Part shown: piece after piece, positions 44,667 to 55,797 of the stretch | Numbering within the stretch: position 1 is the stretch's first letter | Layout of the letters: each line of letters begins with the position of its first letter | Assembly: GCA_023410645.1 (NCBI GenBank) | Contig: JAEYPQ010000073.1 | Coordinates: 13,557-77,556, forward strand | DNA from: Bacillota bacterium | GTDB taxonomy: Bacteria > Bacillota > Clostridia > TANB77 > CAG-465 | Direction of reading: 5' to 3' | Length of the DNA: 64,000 bases | The notes under the pieces: generated by a model | Database searches by the model: none | What the model saw: only the letters and a program-made list of their open reading frames with translations | Told to the model about the DNA's origin: nothing | Program-made: the position numbers and the translations under genes

Positions 44667-44917
44667 TTCGACAAAAAGTTATTATTTTTGTATTTCCACA
44701 AACTATATTATTTTCTTTTGAACATATGGTAAATTTTTAAATAAAAAATACTAAAAGTATTGTTTTTTTGCATGTTTCATGATATATTAATCTAGGAAGT
44801 AAATATTTTAATTTTCACATGTTTCACATTAATCCACAATAATTATGTAATTTGTTTTGTCAATTATTATTATTTTGTCGAAAAGTTATCAACACCTGTG
44901 GATAACTCTGTGGATAA
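44667..44917. other. oriC left part: DnaA boxes and Spo0A boxes upstream of dnaA
   Basis: DnaA boxes TTATCAACA (44886-44894), TGTGGATAA (44897-44905) and TGTGGATAA (44909-44917) stand just before dnaA. Perfect Spo0A boxes lie at 44667-44673 (TTCGACA) and 44876-44882 (TGTCGAA), the second only three bases from the first DnaA box. In Bacillus Spo0A binds such sites at oriC to hold back initiation in sporulation. The rest of the 500-base rpmH-dnaA gap is AT-rich and without genes. Confidence 0.8.
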
Positions 44918-44953
44918 CTTAAAAAAACATGTGTTTTTAAGAAAGGTGGTTTT

Positions 44954-46372
44954 ATGGAAAAAAGTTTTATGGAAATATGGTCAGAAGCCTTGGAAATACT
45001 GAAAGAAGAGATATCTCCAATAGGATATAAAACCTATGTAGATGTTATGGTTCCAAGACTTGTTGATGAAAACACATTATGTTTATTATCACCATCAACA
45101 TACCATGTTACAGTTTGTCAAACTAGATATTTAGATTTAATTCAAAATACATTAACTCATTTAACAAAAAAATCTTATAATATAATTTTTGAAGCAAAAG
45201 AAAATATACCCGACTCAATAAAAACAGATGAATCTGAAATACTAGTAGCAGAAAATTTAGAAAAAACCACAAAAGAGAATAAAGTAGAAGAGGTATCTAT
45301 ACCTAAAACAACAACTACTATTGAAAAAACTAATGAAAAACATGATAACGGAAATTTAAATTCAAAATATACCTTTGAAAATTTTATTGTTGGATCTAAC
45401 AATAGATTTGCACACGCAGCAGCAGTTGCAGTTTTTGAAAATCCTGGTATAAAATATAACCCACTTTTTATTTATGGTGGAGTAGGACTAGGTAAAACTC
45501 ACTTAATGCAAGCAATAGGAAATGAAATGTTAAAAAATAATCCTAATACTAAAATTGTTTATTGCACAGGTGAATTATTTGCAAATGAACTAGTTTCTGC
45601 AATTATGACAGACAAGAATGAATCATTTAGAAAAAAGTATAGGAATATTGATTTATTATTAATAGATGATATTCAATTTTTGGCTGGAAAAGAAAAATGT
45701 CAAGAAGAATTTTTCCACACTTTTAACACTTTATTTGAAAGTGGGAAGCAAATTGTACTTACATCTGAAAAACCACCAAAAGAAATAGCAATGTTAGAGG
45801 ATAGACTAAAAACAAGATTTGATATGGGACTTTCTGTTGATATACAAACACCAGACTATGAGACAAGACTTGCTATTCTTAGAAAAAAAGCTGAAAAAGA
45901 AAGATATATTATAGACGATGATGTATTAGTAAAAATAGCTACTAGAGTTAAATCTAATATTCGTGAATTAGAAGGTGTTTTTAATAAATTAATTGCATAT
46001 ACATCTTTTACTAATAATGAATTAACAGATGCTGTAGTTGATAACACGATAGAATCAATTCTTGTAAAAAATACTAAAGTTCTTACAAGTAGATTAATTA
46101 TGCAAGTAGTTTGTAAATTTTTCAATTTAAAAGTATCGGATATCGTAAGTGATAAAAGATCTAATAGTGTTGCTTTCCCAAGACAGATAGCTATGTATCT
46201 ATGTAGGGAAGTAGCAAACTTATCTTTTCCATCAATAGGAAAGGATTTTGGGGGGAGAGATCATTCAACAGTTTTACATGCATATTCAAAAATTAAAGAA
46301 GAATATGATAAAAATAGTGAAACAAGAAATTTAATAGAAGATATAAAAAAATCCTTATCTATAGCGGATTAG
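44954..46372 (+). CDS. dnaA: Replication initiator DnaA
   Basis: A 472-residue DnaA. Domain I at 1-85 (MEIWSEALEILKEEISPIGY), a low-complexity linker, AAA+ domain with Walker A GGVGLGKTHLMQA and LLLIDDIQFLAGKE, and the C-terminal DNA-binding GRDHSTVLHAYSKI. AAAGGTGG before ATG. Confidence 0.98.
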   Translation: MEKSFMEIWSEALEILKEEISPIGYKTYVDVMVPRLVDENTLCLLSPSTYHVTVCQTRYLDLIQNTLTHLTKKSYNIIFEAKENIPDSIKTDESEILVAENLEKTTKENKVEEVSIPKTTTTIEKTNEKHDNGNLNSKYTFENFIVGSNNRFAHAAAVAVFENPGIKYNPLFIYGGVGLGKTHLMQAIGNEMLKNNPNTKIVYCTGELFANELVSAIMTDKNESFRKKYRNIDLLLIDDIQFLAGKEKCQEEFFHTFNTLFESGKQIVLTSEKPPKEIAMLEDRLKTRFDMGLSVDIQTPDYETRLAILRKKAEKERYIIDDDVLVKIATRVKSNIRELEGVFNKLIAYTSFTNNELTDAVVDNTIESILVKNTKVLTSRLIMQVVCKFFNLKVSDIVSDKRSNSVAFPRQIAMYLCREVANLSFPSIGKDFGGRDHSTVLHAYSKIKEEYDKNSETRNLIEDIKKSLSIAD

Positions 46373-46428
46373 ATAGGAATATTACATTTTTATTTCAGTG
46401 ATATTACACAATTATTACTGAAGCAAAG

Positions 46429-46671
46429 TTATCCACATATAATTGTTGATAACCATGTTAATAACTTGTGTATAATTTTTTAAATCTATTTTTATCCACA
46501 ACAAACAAAGATTCTGTGGATAAAAAACACAAGTTATCCACAGAATTATCCACAAATATAAATTCAGTGGTACCAATATGTGTAAATACTTTTCCACATA
46601 ATCCACAATACCTACTACTACTACTACTAAATTAATATAACTAATATATAATATGTTAATAACGTGGATAA
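46429..46671. other. oriC right part: DnaA box cluster, DnaA-trios and unwinding element
   Basis: Between dnaA and dnaN. Exact TTATCCACA boxes (either strand) at 46429, 46492, 46515, 46534 and 46546; near matches at 46444, 46467, 46590, 46599 and 46663. Boxes 46590-46598 and 46599-46607 abut, then come five to six CTA/TAC triplets from 46611 (TAG trios on the other strand), then AT-only sequence at about 46629-46662. This order is that of the Bacillus basal unwinding system. Confidence 0.9.
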
Positions 46672-46703
46672 CTGAAATAAAAAAATTAAATGGAGGAGAA
46701 ATA

Positions 46704-47819
46704 ATGAAAATAAATTGTGAATTAAAAGAACTAATAAATGGACTAAATACTGTATCAAAAACATCAAGTAACAAAACTACAATGCCAATATTAGAAGGTG
46801 TTTTAATTGAAGCAAATAATAATAAATTAAAATTAACAACAAATGACTTAGAAATAGCTTGTGAATATACATTTGATTGTAGTATATCAGAAGAAGGAAA
46901 AACTGTTGTAGACATTAAGATGTTAAATGAAATTGTAAGAAAAATTGATGATGAAATTGTAGATATATCAGTAGATGATAATTTATTTATATTAAAATCA
47001 GTTAACGGAATATTTAAACTTACAGTTATGAATGCAAACGAATATCCAAAGTTACCTGTGTTTAATGTGGAAAATTCAATTGAATTAAATCAAAAAGTAT
47101 TTAAAGATATGGTTAGGAAAACTATTTTTTCAGTAAGTAATGACGAAAATAGACCAATATATAATGGAGCATTAGTAAAAGTAGAAGATAATATTTTAAC
47201 TATTGTTGCAGTTGATGGCTTTAGATTATCTTTAAAGAAATATTTAAGTGATAAAACTATAAATAACTTTAAAGCTATAATACCTGGTAAAGTTTTAGCT
47301 GAGTTATTAAAGATATTATCTGATAATGAAGAAGAAAAAATTAAAATTGGGGTTAATAGAAATCAAGCTTTGTTTGAGATGGGAAAAAGTATAATAGTAA
47401 GTAGAATAATTGAAGGAGATTTCTTAAATTATAATAGTATAATACCTGAAAATAGTGAAACGAAAATAAGAGTAAAAACAAAGAGCATTTTAGATTCTTT
47501 TGAAAGGGTAGCATTATTTGCAAAAGAAAATAAAGAAAAAGATAGAAAATCACCAGTTAAAATGAAAATTGGAATTGATGGTATTGTACTTAGTTGTGTT
47601 AGTGATACGGGTGATGCCAAAGAAATGGTAACAGCAGTAGTTGAAGGAAAAGATGTAGAAATAGGATTTAATCCTAGATATGTAATAGAAGCTTTAAAAG
47701 TTATAGATGAATCAGAAATTTTTATTGAATTTACAACAAGTATTTCACCAGTGTTAATAAAATCAACTGCTTCAAATGATTTTATATATGTTGTTTTACC
47801 AATAAAATTAAATAGTTAA
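46704..47819 (+). CDS. dnaN: DNA polymerase III beta sliding clamp
   Basis: A 371-residue clamp of three similar domains. MKINCELKELINGLNTVSKT start, TMPILEGVLIEA, VAVDGFRLSLKK, and IKSTASNDFIYVVLPIKL at the C-terminus. Start at ATG 46704 with GGAGGAG; the longer reading would run into the oriC repeats. Confidence 0.96.
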   Translation: MKINCELKELINGLNTVSKTSSNKTTMPILEGVLIEANNNKLKLTTNDLEIACEYTFDCSISEEGKTVVDIKMLNEIVRKIDDEIVDISVDDNLFILKSVNGIFKLTVMNANEYPKLPVFNVENSIELNQKVFKDMVRKTIFSVSNDENRPIYNGALVKVEDNILTIVAVDGFRLSLKKYLSDKTINNFKAIIPGKVLAELLKILSDNEEEKIKIGVNRNQALFEMGKSIIVSRIIEGDFLNYNSIIPENSETKIRVKTKSILDSFERVALFAKENKEKDRKSPVKMKIGIDGIVLSCVSDTGDAKEMVTAVVEGKDVEIGFNPRYVIEALKVIDESEIFIEFTTSISPVLIKSTASNDFIYVVLPIKLNS

Positions 47820-47823
47820 AAAG

Positions 47824-47852
47824 AAAAAAAGGAGTATTAACTCCTCTTTTTC
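47824..47852 (+). terminator. Terminator after dnaN
   Basis: AAAGGAGT-ATTA-ACTCCTCTTTTT hairpin, four bases after the stop. Confidence 0.75.
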
Positions 47853-47885
47853 CGATAATTAATCCATTTTGAAATCTCATGTAAA

Positions 47886-48020
47886 TTAATCAATTGAATG
47901 AAAAATAATGAAAGCTATAAATCCCAAAACTAATATACCTAAGATTGCTAATATTATTGTTTCATATTTACCAATTAAGCATACAATCCAAATTAAAAAA
48001 ATCCAAATGAAGATTTCCAA
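47886..48020 (-). CDS. 44-residue membrane protein antisense between dnaN and recF
   Basis: Reading from a TTG at 48020 with GGAAGGTG upstream: two hydrophobic helices (MEIFIWIFLIWIVCLIG and ILAILGILVLGFIAFIIF). It takes the place where yaaA lies in Bacillus. A good ribosome site and membrane-like code speak for a real gene; no homologue is known to me. Confidence 0.45.
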   Translation of the reverse strand: MEIFIWIFLIWIVCLIGKYETIILAILGILVLGFIAFIIFHSID

Positions 48021-48097
48021 ATTATCACCTTCCTAAATGTTATTTTTTTTTATATTATAACATATCTATTACTTTATGTAAAGAAAAAGAGGTTAAG

Positions 48098-49171
48098 ATG
48101 CAAATAAAAAATATAAATCTAAATTATTTTAGAAATTATAAAGATCAAAAAATAGAATTAATAAAAGGAATAAATCTTTTCGTTGGAAATAATGCAGAAG
48201 GAAAGACTAATATAATAGAATCTGTATATATGTGTGCTTTAGGAAAATCATACAGAGCAACAAAAGATATAGAAGCAATTAATTTTTATTCTAATTATTG
48301 CAAGGTTAATATAGAGTACCTAAAAAATAATATTAATAATACTATTGAATTATATATTGATAATACTGGTAAAAAAATTATAAAAAAAAATGATATAAAA
48401 ACAATTAAATTAATTGATCATATAGGTGAAGTGCCAATTGTAATATTTTCACCTGATAGTTTGGATATTGTTAAAGGTGCACCAGGAAAAAGAAGAAAAT
48501 TTATAGATATGATATGTTCGCAACTATCTAAAAGTTATTTGATTAGTTTACAAGAGTATAATAAATTATTAAAAATAAAAAATTCTTTGTTAAAACAAGA
48601 TGAATTTGATTTTGAATATATGAATATAGTAAATGAAAAAATGAGTGAATATATTGAAAAAATAGTAATATATAGGGAAGAAGTAATAAAAAAATTAAAT
48701 CTGAAAGCAAAAATTATAGAAAAAAATATTACAAATTCAAAAGAAGATATTCAGATTAATTACATTACTGATTTTAATGGCTTAAATAAATTACAAATAA
48801 ATGACATATTAAATAAATATTTAAAAATTGAAAGAATTAAAAAAAGTACTTTAAAAGGAATTCAACGAGATGATATAGAAATATTAGTAAATAATATGGA
48901 AGTTAGTAAATTTGGCTCACAAGGTCAAAATAGAACAGCATTACTTACATTAAAACTTTCAGATTTTGAAGTGTTAATGGAAGAAAAAGAAGAAGAACCA
49001 ATATTATTACTTGATGATATAATGTCTGAATTAGATTCAAGTAGAATTAGTTTCTTATTAAAATATATTGAAAAATATCAAAGCATAATAACAACAACAG
49101 ACTCAAGTTTTATAAAAAATATAGAAAATATAAAAATTTCGAAAGTTTTTAAGGGAACACTTGAAAATTAG
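48098..49171 (+). CDS. recF: DNA repair protein RecF
   Basis: A 357-residue RecF: Walker A FVGNNAEGKTNIIESVYM, signature KFGSQGQNRTALLTLKLSD, and Walker B EEEPILLLDDIMSELD. Directly ahead of gyrB. Confidence 0.95.
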   Translation: MQIKNINLNYFRNYKDQKIELIKGINLFVGNNAEGKTNIIESVYMCALGKSYRATKDIEAINFYSNYCKVNIEYLKNNINNTIELYIDNTGKKIIKKNDIKTIKLIDHIGEVPIVIFSPDSLDIVKGAPGKRRKFIDMICSQLSKSYLISLQEYNKLLKIKNSLLKQDEFDFEYMNIVNEKMSEYIEKIVIYREEVIKKLNLKAKIIEKNITNSKEDIQINYITDFNGLNKLQINDILNKYLKIERIKKSTLKGIQRDDIEILVNNMEVSKFGSQGQNRTALLTLKLSDFEVLMEEKEEEPILLLDDIMSELDSSRISFLLKYIEKYQSIITTTDSSFIKNIENIKISKVFKGTLEN

Positions 49172-49223
49172 TTATGAGATGTGATATAAGTATAAAGTAC
49201 ATTAAGAAAAGAGGTAGTAATAA

Positions 49224-51140
<1,917 letters not shown>

Positions 51141-51185
51141 AAATAGTAAAATTATAACACTTTTATATGATTTTATTAAAAAGTA

Positions 51186-51214
51186 TTGACATTTAGTATA
51201 AATTTATGTATAAT
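51186..51214 (+). promoter_or_regulatory. Promoter of infC operon
   Basis: TTGACA (51186-51191), 17 bases, TATAAT (51209-51214). Confidence 0.85.
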
Positions 51215-51357
51215 AAAACTTGTAAAGTAGAGGAAATCTTCTCACCTTACAAGTTTTTTCTTGTTAAGGTTATGCAAAATTATATAAAAACTACTAGTAA
51301 AATAGTATTATATTTTGTGTATCTGAGAAGATTGCCGTACAAGAGCAATCTTTTTTT
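51215..51357 (+). promoter_or_regulatory. L20 leader (ribosomal autoregulatory RNA) with terminator
   Basis: A leader between promoter and infC. AACTTGTAA / TTACAAGTT form an upstream stem. AATCTTCTCA (51235-51244) is fully complementary to TGAGAAGATT (51324-51333), and the latter overlaps the terminator stem AGATTGC/GCAATCT (51329-51351) followed by seven T. Binding of L20 should decide between read-through and termination, as described for the Bacillus infC-rpmI-rplT leader. Confidence 0.75.
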
Positions 51358-51378
51358 ATTTTTGTGGAGGTGTTTAAT

Positions 51379-51888
51379 ATAAAACAAGATTTTTTAATTA
51401 ATGAAGAAATAAAAAGCTCAGAAGTTCAAGTTATCAATGAGGATGGACAAAAACTAGGTAGTATGCCTACTAAACAAGCTTTGCAAATGGCTTATGATCA
51501 AGGATTAGATTTAGTATTAGTATCTCCAAATTCTGATGTTCCAGTTTGTAAGATATTAGATTACAGTAAATTTAAATTTGAAATGATAAAAAAAGCCAAG
51601 GAAGCAAAGAAAAAACAAAAAGTAGTAGAAATTAAAGAAATTAGATTATCACCAAATATTGATAAACATGATTTGGAAGTAAAAGCAAAAATGGTAAACA
51701 AATTTCTTGAATCTGGAAATAAAGTAAAAATTTCTATGAGATTTAAAGGAAGAGAACTAAACTTCATAAGTCAAGGACATGAAATTATGAATAATTTTAA
51801 GAATATGCTTGAAGATTATCAAATTGAAAAAGAAGCAAAAATGGAAGGTAAAAGCCTTACAATGTTTTTAGCACCAAAGCAAAAATAA
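51379..51888 (+). CDS. infC: Translation initiation factor IF-3
   Basis: A 169-residue IF-3 with N-domain DFLINEEIKSSEVQVINEDG and C-domain IRLSPNIDKHDLEVKAKM, KISMRFKGRELNF. Start at ATA (51379), six bases after GGAGGTG; no ATG, GTG or TTG stands at that spacing. infC is known for rare start codons that serve autocontrol by IF-3. The GTG codons at 51364 and 51370 lie before or in the ribosome site. Confidence 0.93.
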   Translation: MKQDFLINEEIKSSEVQVINEDGQKLGSMPTKQALQMAYDQGLDLVLVSPNSDVPVCKILDYSKFKFEMIKKAKEAKKKQKVVEIKEIRLSPNIDKHDLEVKAKMVNKFLESGNKVKISMRFKGRELNFISQGHEIMNNFKNMLEDYQIEKEAKMEGKSLTMFLAPKQK

Positions 51889-51911
51889 TTAGTTTAAAGG
51901 AGGAAAATTTT

Positions 51912-52109
51912 ATGCCAAAAATAAAAACACATAGCTCAACAAAAAAGAGAGTAAAATTAACTGGTACTGGAAAGTACAAAAAAAATGTAGCTAATAGAGC
52001 ACACAAATTAACAGGAAAATCTTCAAAAAGAAAGATGTCATTAAAACAAGCATCTTATGTTGATAGTGCAAACAAAGCTGCTGTAAAAAAATTATTACCA
52101 TATAAGTAA
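51912..52109 (+). CDS. rpmI: Ribosomal protein L35
   Basis: 65 residues; MPKIKTHSSTKKRVKLTGTG and KRKMSLKQASYVDSANKAAVKK. AAAGGAGG before ATG. Second gene of infC operon. Confidence 0.97.
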   Translation: MPKIKTHSSTKKRVKLTGTGKYKKNVANRAHKLTGKSSKRKMSLKQASYVDSANKAAVKKLLPYK

Positions 52110-52139
52110 TAAATTGTGATACGAAGGGAGAGATAATAA

Positions 52140-52487
52140 ATGGCAAGAATAAAAGGCGCTGTTACAACAAGAGCAAGACATAAAAAAGTATTAAAAAGAG
52201 CAAAGGGATATTTTGGAGCAAAATCAATTAGATTTAGAATGGCAAATCAAGCTGTTATGAAATCTTTAAAATATGCATATGTTGGAAGAAAACAAAAGAA
52301 AAGAAACTTCAGACAATTATGGATTGTTAGAATAAATGCTGCTGCAAGAATTTGTGGTACTTCATATAGTAAATTAATGTCTGCATTAAAGAAATCAAAC
52401 GTTAATATAAATAGAAAAATGCTTGCAGAAATGGCTGTAAATGATATTAACGGATTCAAAACTTTAGTTGAAAAAGTTCAAAAATAG
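52140..52487 (+). CDS. rplT: Ribosomal protein L20
   Basis: 115 residues; [20 protein letters not shown] and the [20 protein letters not shown] core. The likely repressor acting on the leader of this operon. Confidence 0.97.
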   Translation: MARIKGAVTTRARHKKVLKRAKGYFGAKSIRFRMANQAVMKSLKYAYVGRKQKKRNFRQLWIVRINAAARICGTSYSKLMSALKKSNVNINRKMLAEMAVNDINGFKTLVEKVQK

Positions 52488-52504
52488 TTGATAGGGGGGA
52501 CAGT

Positions 52505-53062
52505 ATGATTTTAGCAGGAGATTTTAGAAATGGTATAACTTTCGAGATGGAAAGTAATGTTTATAGAGTTGTAGAATTTCAACATGTTAAACCAGGAAAA
52601 GGTGCGGCTTTTGTTAGAACTAAATTAAAAAATGTTATAACAGGAAATAATTTAGAAAAAACATTTAATCCATCTGAAAAATTTGAAGAAGCTCAAATAA
52701 CAATTCAAGAAATGCAATATTTATATAACGATGGTGAAAATTATACATTTATGGATACATCTACATATGAACAAGCAGAACTTACAAAAGAACAAATTGA
52801 GGATACACTTGCATACTTAAAAGATAATATGAATGTAAAAGTATTATCATATAAGGGAAATGTATTTGGTGTTGAACCACCTACTTTTGTGGAATTAGAA
52901 GTTACATATACAGAGCCAGGACTAAAAGGAAGCACAGCAACAGGTTCAACAAAACCATGTACTGTAGAAACAGGAGCAACATTCTATGTTCCAATATTTG
53001 TTGAAATTGGAGATAAAATTAGAATTGATACAAGAACTGGATCATATATGGAAAGAGTATAA
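52505..53062 (+). CDS. efp: Elongation factor P
   Basis: A 185-residue EF-P with [17 protein letters not shown]; the loop tip Lys is residue 32. C-terminus [27 protein letters not shown] before ATG. 17 bases after rplT, so probably same transcript; a terminator follows. Confidence 0.96.
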   Translation: MILAGDFRNGITFEMESNVYRVVEFQHVKPGKGAAFVRTKLKNVITGNNLEKTFNPSEKFEEAQITIQEMQYLYNDGENYTFMDTSTYEQAELTKEQIEDTLAYLKDNMNVKVLSYKGNVFGVEPPTFVELEVTYTEPGLKGSTATGSTKPCTVETGATFYVPIFVEIGDKIRIDTRTGSYMERV

Positions 53063-53068
53063 GCTTAT

Positions 53069-53103
53069 AAAATAGCAATAATTTATTTATTGTTATTTTT
53101 TTT
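53069..53103 (+). terminator. Terminator after efp
   Basis: AATAGCAATAA / TTATTGTTATT stem and eight T. Confidence 0.75.
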
Positions 53104-53117
53104 GTTTAATTTAATAT

Positions 53118-53146
53118 TTGACAAATTAATATATAAATGTTAAAAT
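53118..53146 (+). promoter_or_regulatory. Promoter of miaB
   Basis: TTGACA (53118-53123), 17 bases, TAAAAT (53141-53146). Confidence 0.75.
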
Positions 53147-53170
53147 ATTTTCGTTAAGTAGGAGAATAAA

Positions 53171-54547
53171 ATGAGATTTAAAAATAGTTATGAAGAAAAA
53201 ATTAAAAAGTTTGCTATAGAAAACAAACTTACATATCATATAGATACAATGGGATGTCAAATGAATGAAAATGACTCTAATAAATATAAAGGAATTTTAG
53301 AATCAGTTGGATTTGTAAAATCAGATGATGAAAATGCTAATTTAGTATTATTTAATACATGTTGTGTAAGGGAAAATGCTGAAAATACTTTATTTGGAAG
53401 ATTAGGATTTTTTAAAAATAAAAAGAAAGAAATTAAGAATATGTATATTGTTGTAGTTGGTTGTATGACACAGCAAAGACACATATTGGACAAAATAAAA
53501 GTATCGTATCCTTTTACTGATATAGTTCTTGGAACAAATAGTATGAATTTATTTCCAAAAAAATTATATGAAGTAATCTTTGAAAATAAAAAAGAATATG
53601 AGTATATAGAAGAAAATAATGAAATTATAGAAGAAATTCCTATAATCTATGAGGATAAGTACAAAGCAAGTGTAAGTATTATATATGGATGTAATAACTT
53701 TTGTTCGTATTGTATTGTTCCATATGTAAGAGGTAGAGAAAGAAGTAGGAATCCAGAAGATATAATAAATGATGTAAAAAAGCTAGCATCAAAAGGATAT
53801 AAAGAAGTAATGTTACTTGGTCAAAATGTTAATTCATACGGTAATGATTTTAAAAATGACTTAAAATATACTTTTCCAGAATTATTAAAAGAAATAGAAA
53901 AAATCGATGGTATTGAAATAATAAAATTCATGTCACCACACCCGAAAGATTTTAGTGATGAATTGATAGATGTGATTTCAAAATCATGCAAAATATCAAA
54001 GCAAATTCATCTACCACTTCAATCTGGAAGTACAAAAATTCTTAAAGATATGAATAGAAATTATACAAAAGAATCATATTTGGAAATAGTAAAAAAACTT
54101 AAAAGTAATGTAGAAGATATTTCATTTTCAACTGATATTATTGTTGGTTTTCCTGGTGAAACAGAAGAAGATTTCCTAGATACATTAGATGTTGTAAAAA
54201 AAGTCGGATATGATCAAATATATATGTTTATATATTCAAAAAGAACTGGTACAAGGGCTGCAAAAATAGAAGATAATACAGAAAATTCAGTTAAAGTAGA
54301 AAGATTAGAAAGATTAAAAAAATTATATGAAGAAAAACTAGATGAATTGAATAAAAAAACAATTAATAAAATTTATAAGGTTTTAATTGAAGGTAAAAGT
54401 AAAAATAATGAAAATTTATATACTGGAAGAACAAGCCAAAATAAAGTTGTAATATTTGAGGCAAAAGATGAATTAATTGGAAAAATAGTAGATGTAAAAA
54501 TAGAATCAGAACACCTTTGGTATTTAAAAGGGAATATTGTGAATTAA
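53171..54547 (+). CDS. miaB: tRNA-2-methylthio-N6-dimethylallyladenosine synthase MiaB
   Basis: A 458-residue radical SAM methylthiotransferase. N-terminal cluster Cys in TMGCQMN, NTCCVRENA and GCMTQ; radical SAM CNNFCSYC (CxxxCxxC) in YGCNNFCSYCIVPYVRGRE; C-terminal TRAM domain. It adds methylthio at A37 of tRNAs reading UNN codons. GTAGGAGAATAAA before ATG. Confidence 0.95.
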   Translation: MRFKNSYEEKIKKFAIENKLTYHIDTMGCQMNENDSNKYKGILESVGFVKSDDENANLVLFNTCCVRENAENTLFGRLGFFKNKKKEIKNMYIVVVGCMTQQRHILDKIKVSYPFTDIVLGTNSMNLFPKKLYEVIFENKKEYEYIEENNEIIEEIPIIYEDKYKASVSIIYGCNNFCSYCIVPYVRGRERSRNPEDIINDVKKLASKGYKEVMLLGQNVNSYGNDFKNDLKYTFPELLKEIEKIDGIEIIKFMSPHPKDFSDELIDVISKSCKISKQIHLPLQSGSTKILKDMNRNYTKESYLEIVKKLKSNVEDISFSTDIIVGFPGETEEDFLDTLDVVKKVGYDQIYMFIYSKRTGTRAAKIEDNTENSVKVERLERLKKLYEEKLDELNKKTINKIYKVLIEGKSKNNENLYTGRTSQNKVVIFEAKDELIGKIVDVKIESEHLWYLKGNIVN

Positions 54548-54561
54548 TTTTATAAAAAAAT

Positions 54562-54602
54562 AAAAAGGATATTAATAGAAAAAATATTTAATATCTTTTT
54601 TA
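54562..54602 (+). terminator. Terminator after miaB
   Basis: AAAAAGGATATTAA pairs with TTTAATATCTTTTT, followed by T. Confidence 0.7.
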
Positions 54603-54691
54603 TTGTCTTTTTTGTAATAAAAGAATTATATAAAAAATATAATCTAATAAATACTTGTACAAAATTTGTATAGTATTTATTGGAGGTTATT

Positions 54692-55789
54692 ATGGAAAAT
54701 ATTATTGCAGCAAGAAGGTTAAGAAAAAGTTATATTAAGGATGCAAGAAATCAAAATCTTGAAATTTTGAGTAATATTTCGAATTTAGGTAATGTAAAAA
54801 CAAAATATAATCATCCAAATTTAAAAACATCAGTAGATGTTGATGACGATGATAAAGAAGAAAAATTTAAAATAAAATTTAAATATAAAATAATAATAAA
54901 AGTGTTTTGTGCAACTTTTATAATTTTTCTGTGCCTTTTATTTAAACTTGTTTTTCCAAATATAATAAATGAGAATAAATATATTAGTAGTATATCAAAC
55001 CAATATTTAAAAGATTATAGTAAAGAAGATATTTTGAATTTTATTGAAGATAAATCAAGATTAATAAATGAAAATTTAAAATTTTTATTACCAGATAGTG
55101 TTGTAAATATAGTAAAAAGTAATTATAAAGAAAAATTAAAACCTGTATTTTTGTCATTTGATTTAAAAAATACTATATCAGAACTTTTAAAAAAAAATGA
55201 AACTATAAATCAAGAAAATGAAAATACACAAGAATCCACAAATGAACAAAATCAGCAAAGTAATCAAGAAATAATTAATGAAAAAGCAGATAATACAGAG
55301 GTTGGTGTAGGTGGTGGTGAACCAATCGAAGAAGTTATAAAAGAAGATTCTAGTTCTGTTAGTATAATGGATGAAGATATAAAAGAAATAATAGATAAAA
55401 AAATAAATATTATTAAACCTGTTTCAGGAGTAATTACTTCAGGGTATGGCTCAAGAGAACAAATATTTGCTGGCGTAAATCCATATCATACAGGTATTGA
55501 TATTGCAAATAAACTAGATACAGAAATAAAAAGTGCAACCACTGGTATTGTAAAAAATACAGTAAAAAATGATAAATATTATGGTAATTATATTGAAATA
55601 GAAACAAATGGCGTCACTTTTAAATATGGACATTTAAATAGCATTGGAGTAAATGAAAATCAACAAGTAAATCAAGGTGATGTTATAGGGAAAATGGGAA
55701 GTACGGGAATGTCTACAGGCTCTCATTTACATTTTGAAATTAGAATAAATAATAGAAGTGTCGATCCAGCAAAAATATTAACTTTTTAG
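54692..55789 (+). CDS. SpoIVFA-like membrane M23 protein
   Basis: A 365-residue protein with one transmembrane helix (about 70-92), a long linker rich in Asn/Gln, and a C-terminal M23 domain (about 250-365). Because a SpoIVFB-like M50 protease gene follows by eight bases, it is probably SpoIVFA, the regulator that anchors and holds SpoIVFB in the pro-SigK checkpoint. The M23 Zn ligands appear kept: H in YHTGIDIAN and HLHFEI. Start at ATG 54692 (GGAGG). Confidence 0.75.
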   Translation: MENIIAARRLRKSYIKDARNQNLEILSNISNLGNVKTKYNHPNLKTSVDVDDDDKEEKFKIKFKYKIIIKVFCATFIIFLCLLFKLVFPNIINENKYISSISNQYLKDYSKEDILNFIEDKSRLINENLKFLLPDSVVNIVKSNYKEKLKPVFLSFDLKNTISELLKKNETINQENENTQESTNEQNQQSNQEIINEKADNTEVGVGGGEPIEEVIKEDSSSVSIMDEDIKEIIDKKINIIKPVSGVITSGYGSREQIFAGVNPYHTGIDIANKLDTEIKSATTGIVKNTVKNDKYYGNYIEIETNGVTFKYGHLNSIGVNENQQVNQGDVIGKMGSTGMSTGSHLHFEIRINNRSVDPAKILTF

Positions 55790-55797
55790 GTGATTAA

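Noticed and set aside
44769..44830. ATGTTTCA repeats near the origin as parS sites
   Set aside because: Only half of the parS palindrome is present at each; the second half does not match.
46415..46915. 166-codon minus-strand frame over the dnaA-dnaN gap
   Set aside because: It runs through the DnaA boxes and triplet repeats and into dnaN, has no ribosome site and low-complexity Val/Ile content; it is a shadow of oriC.
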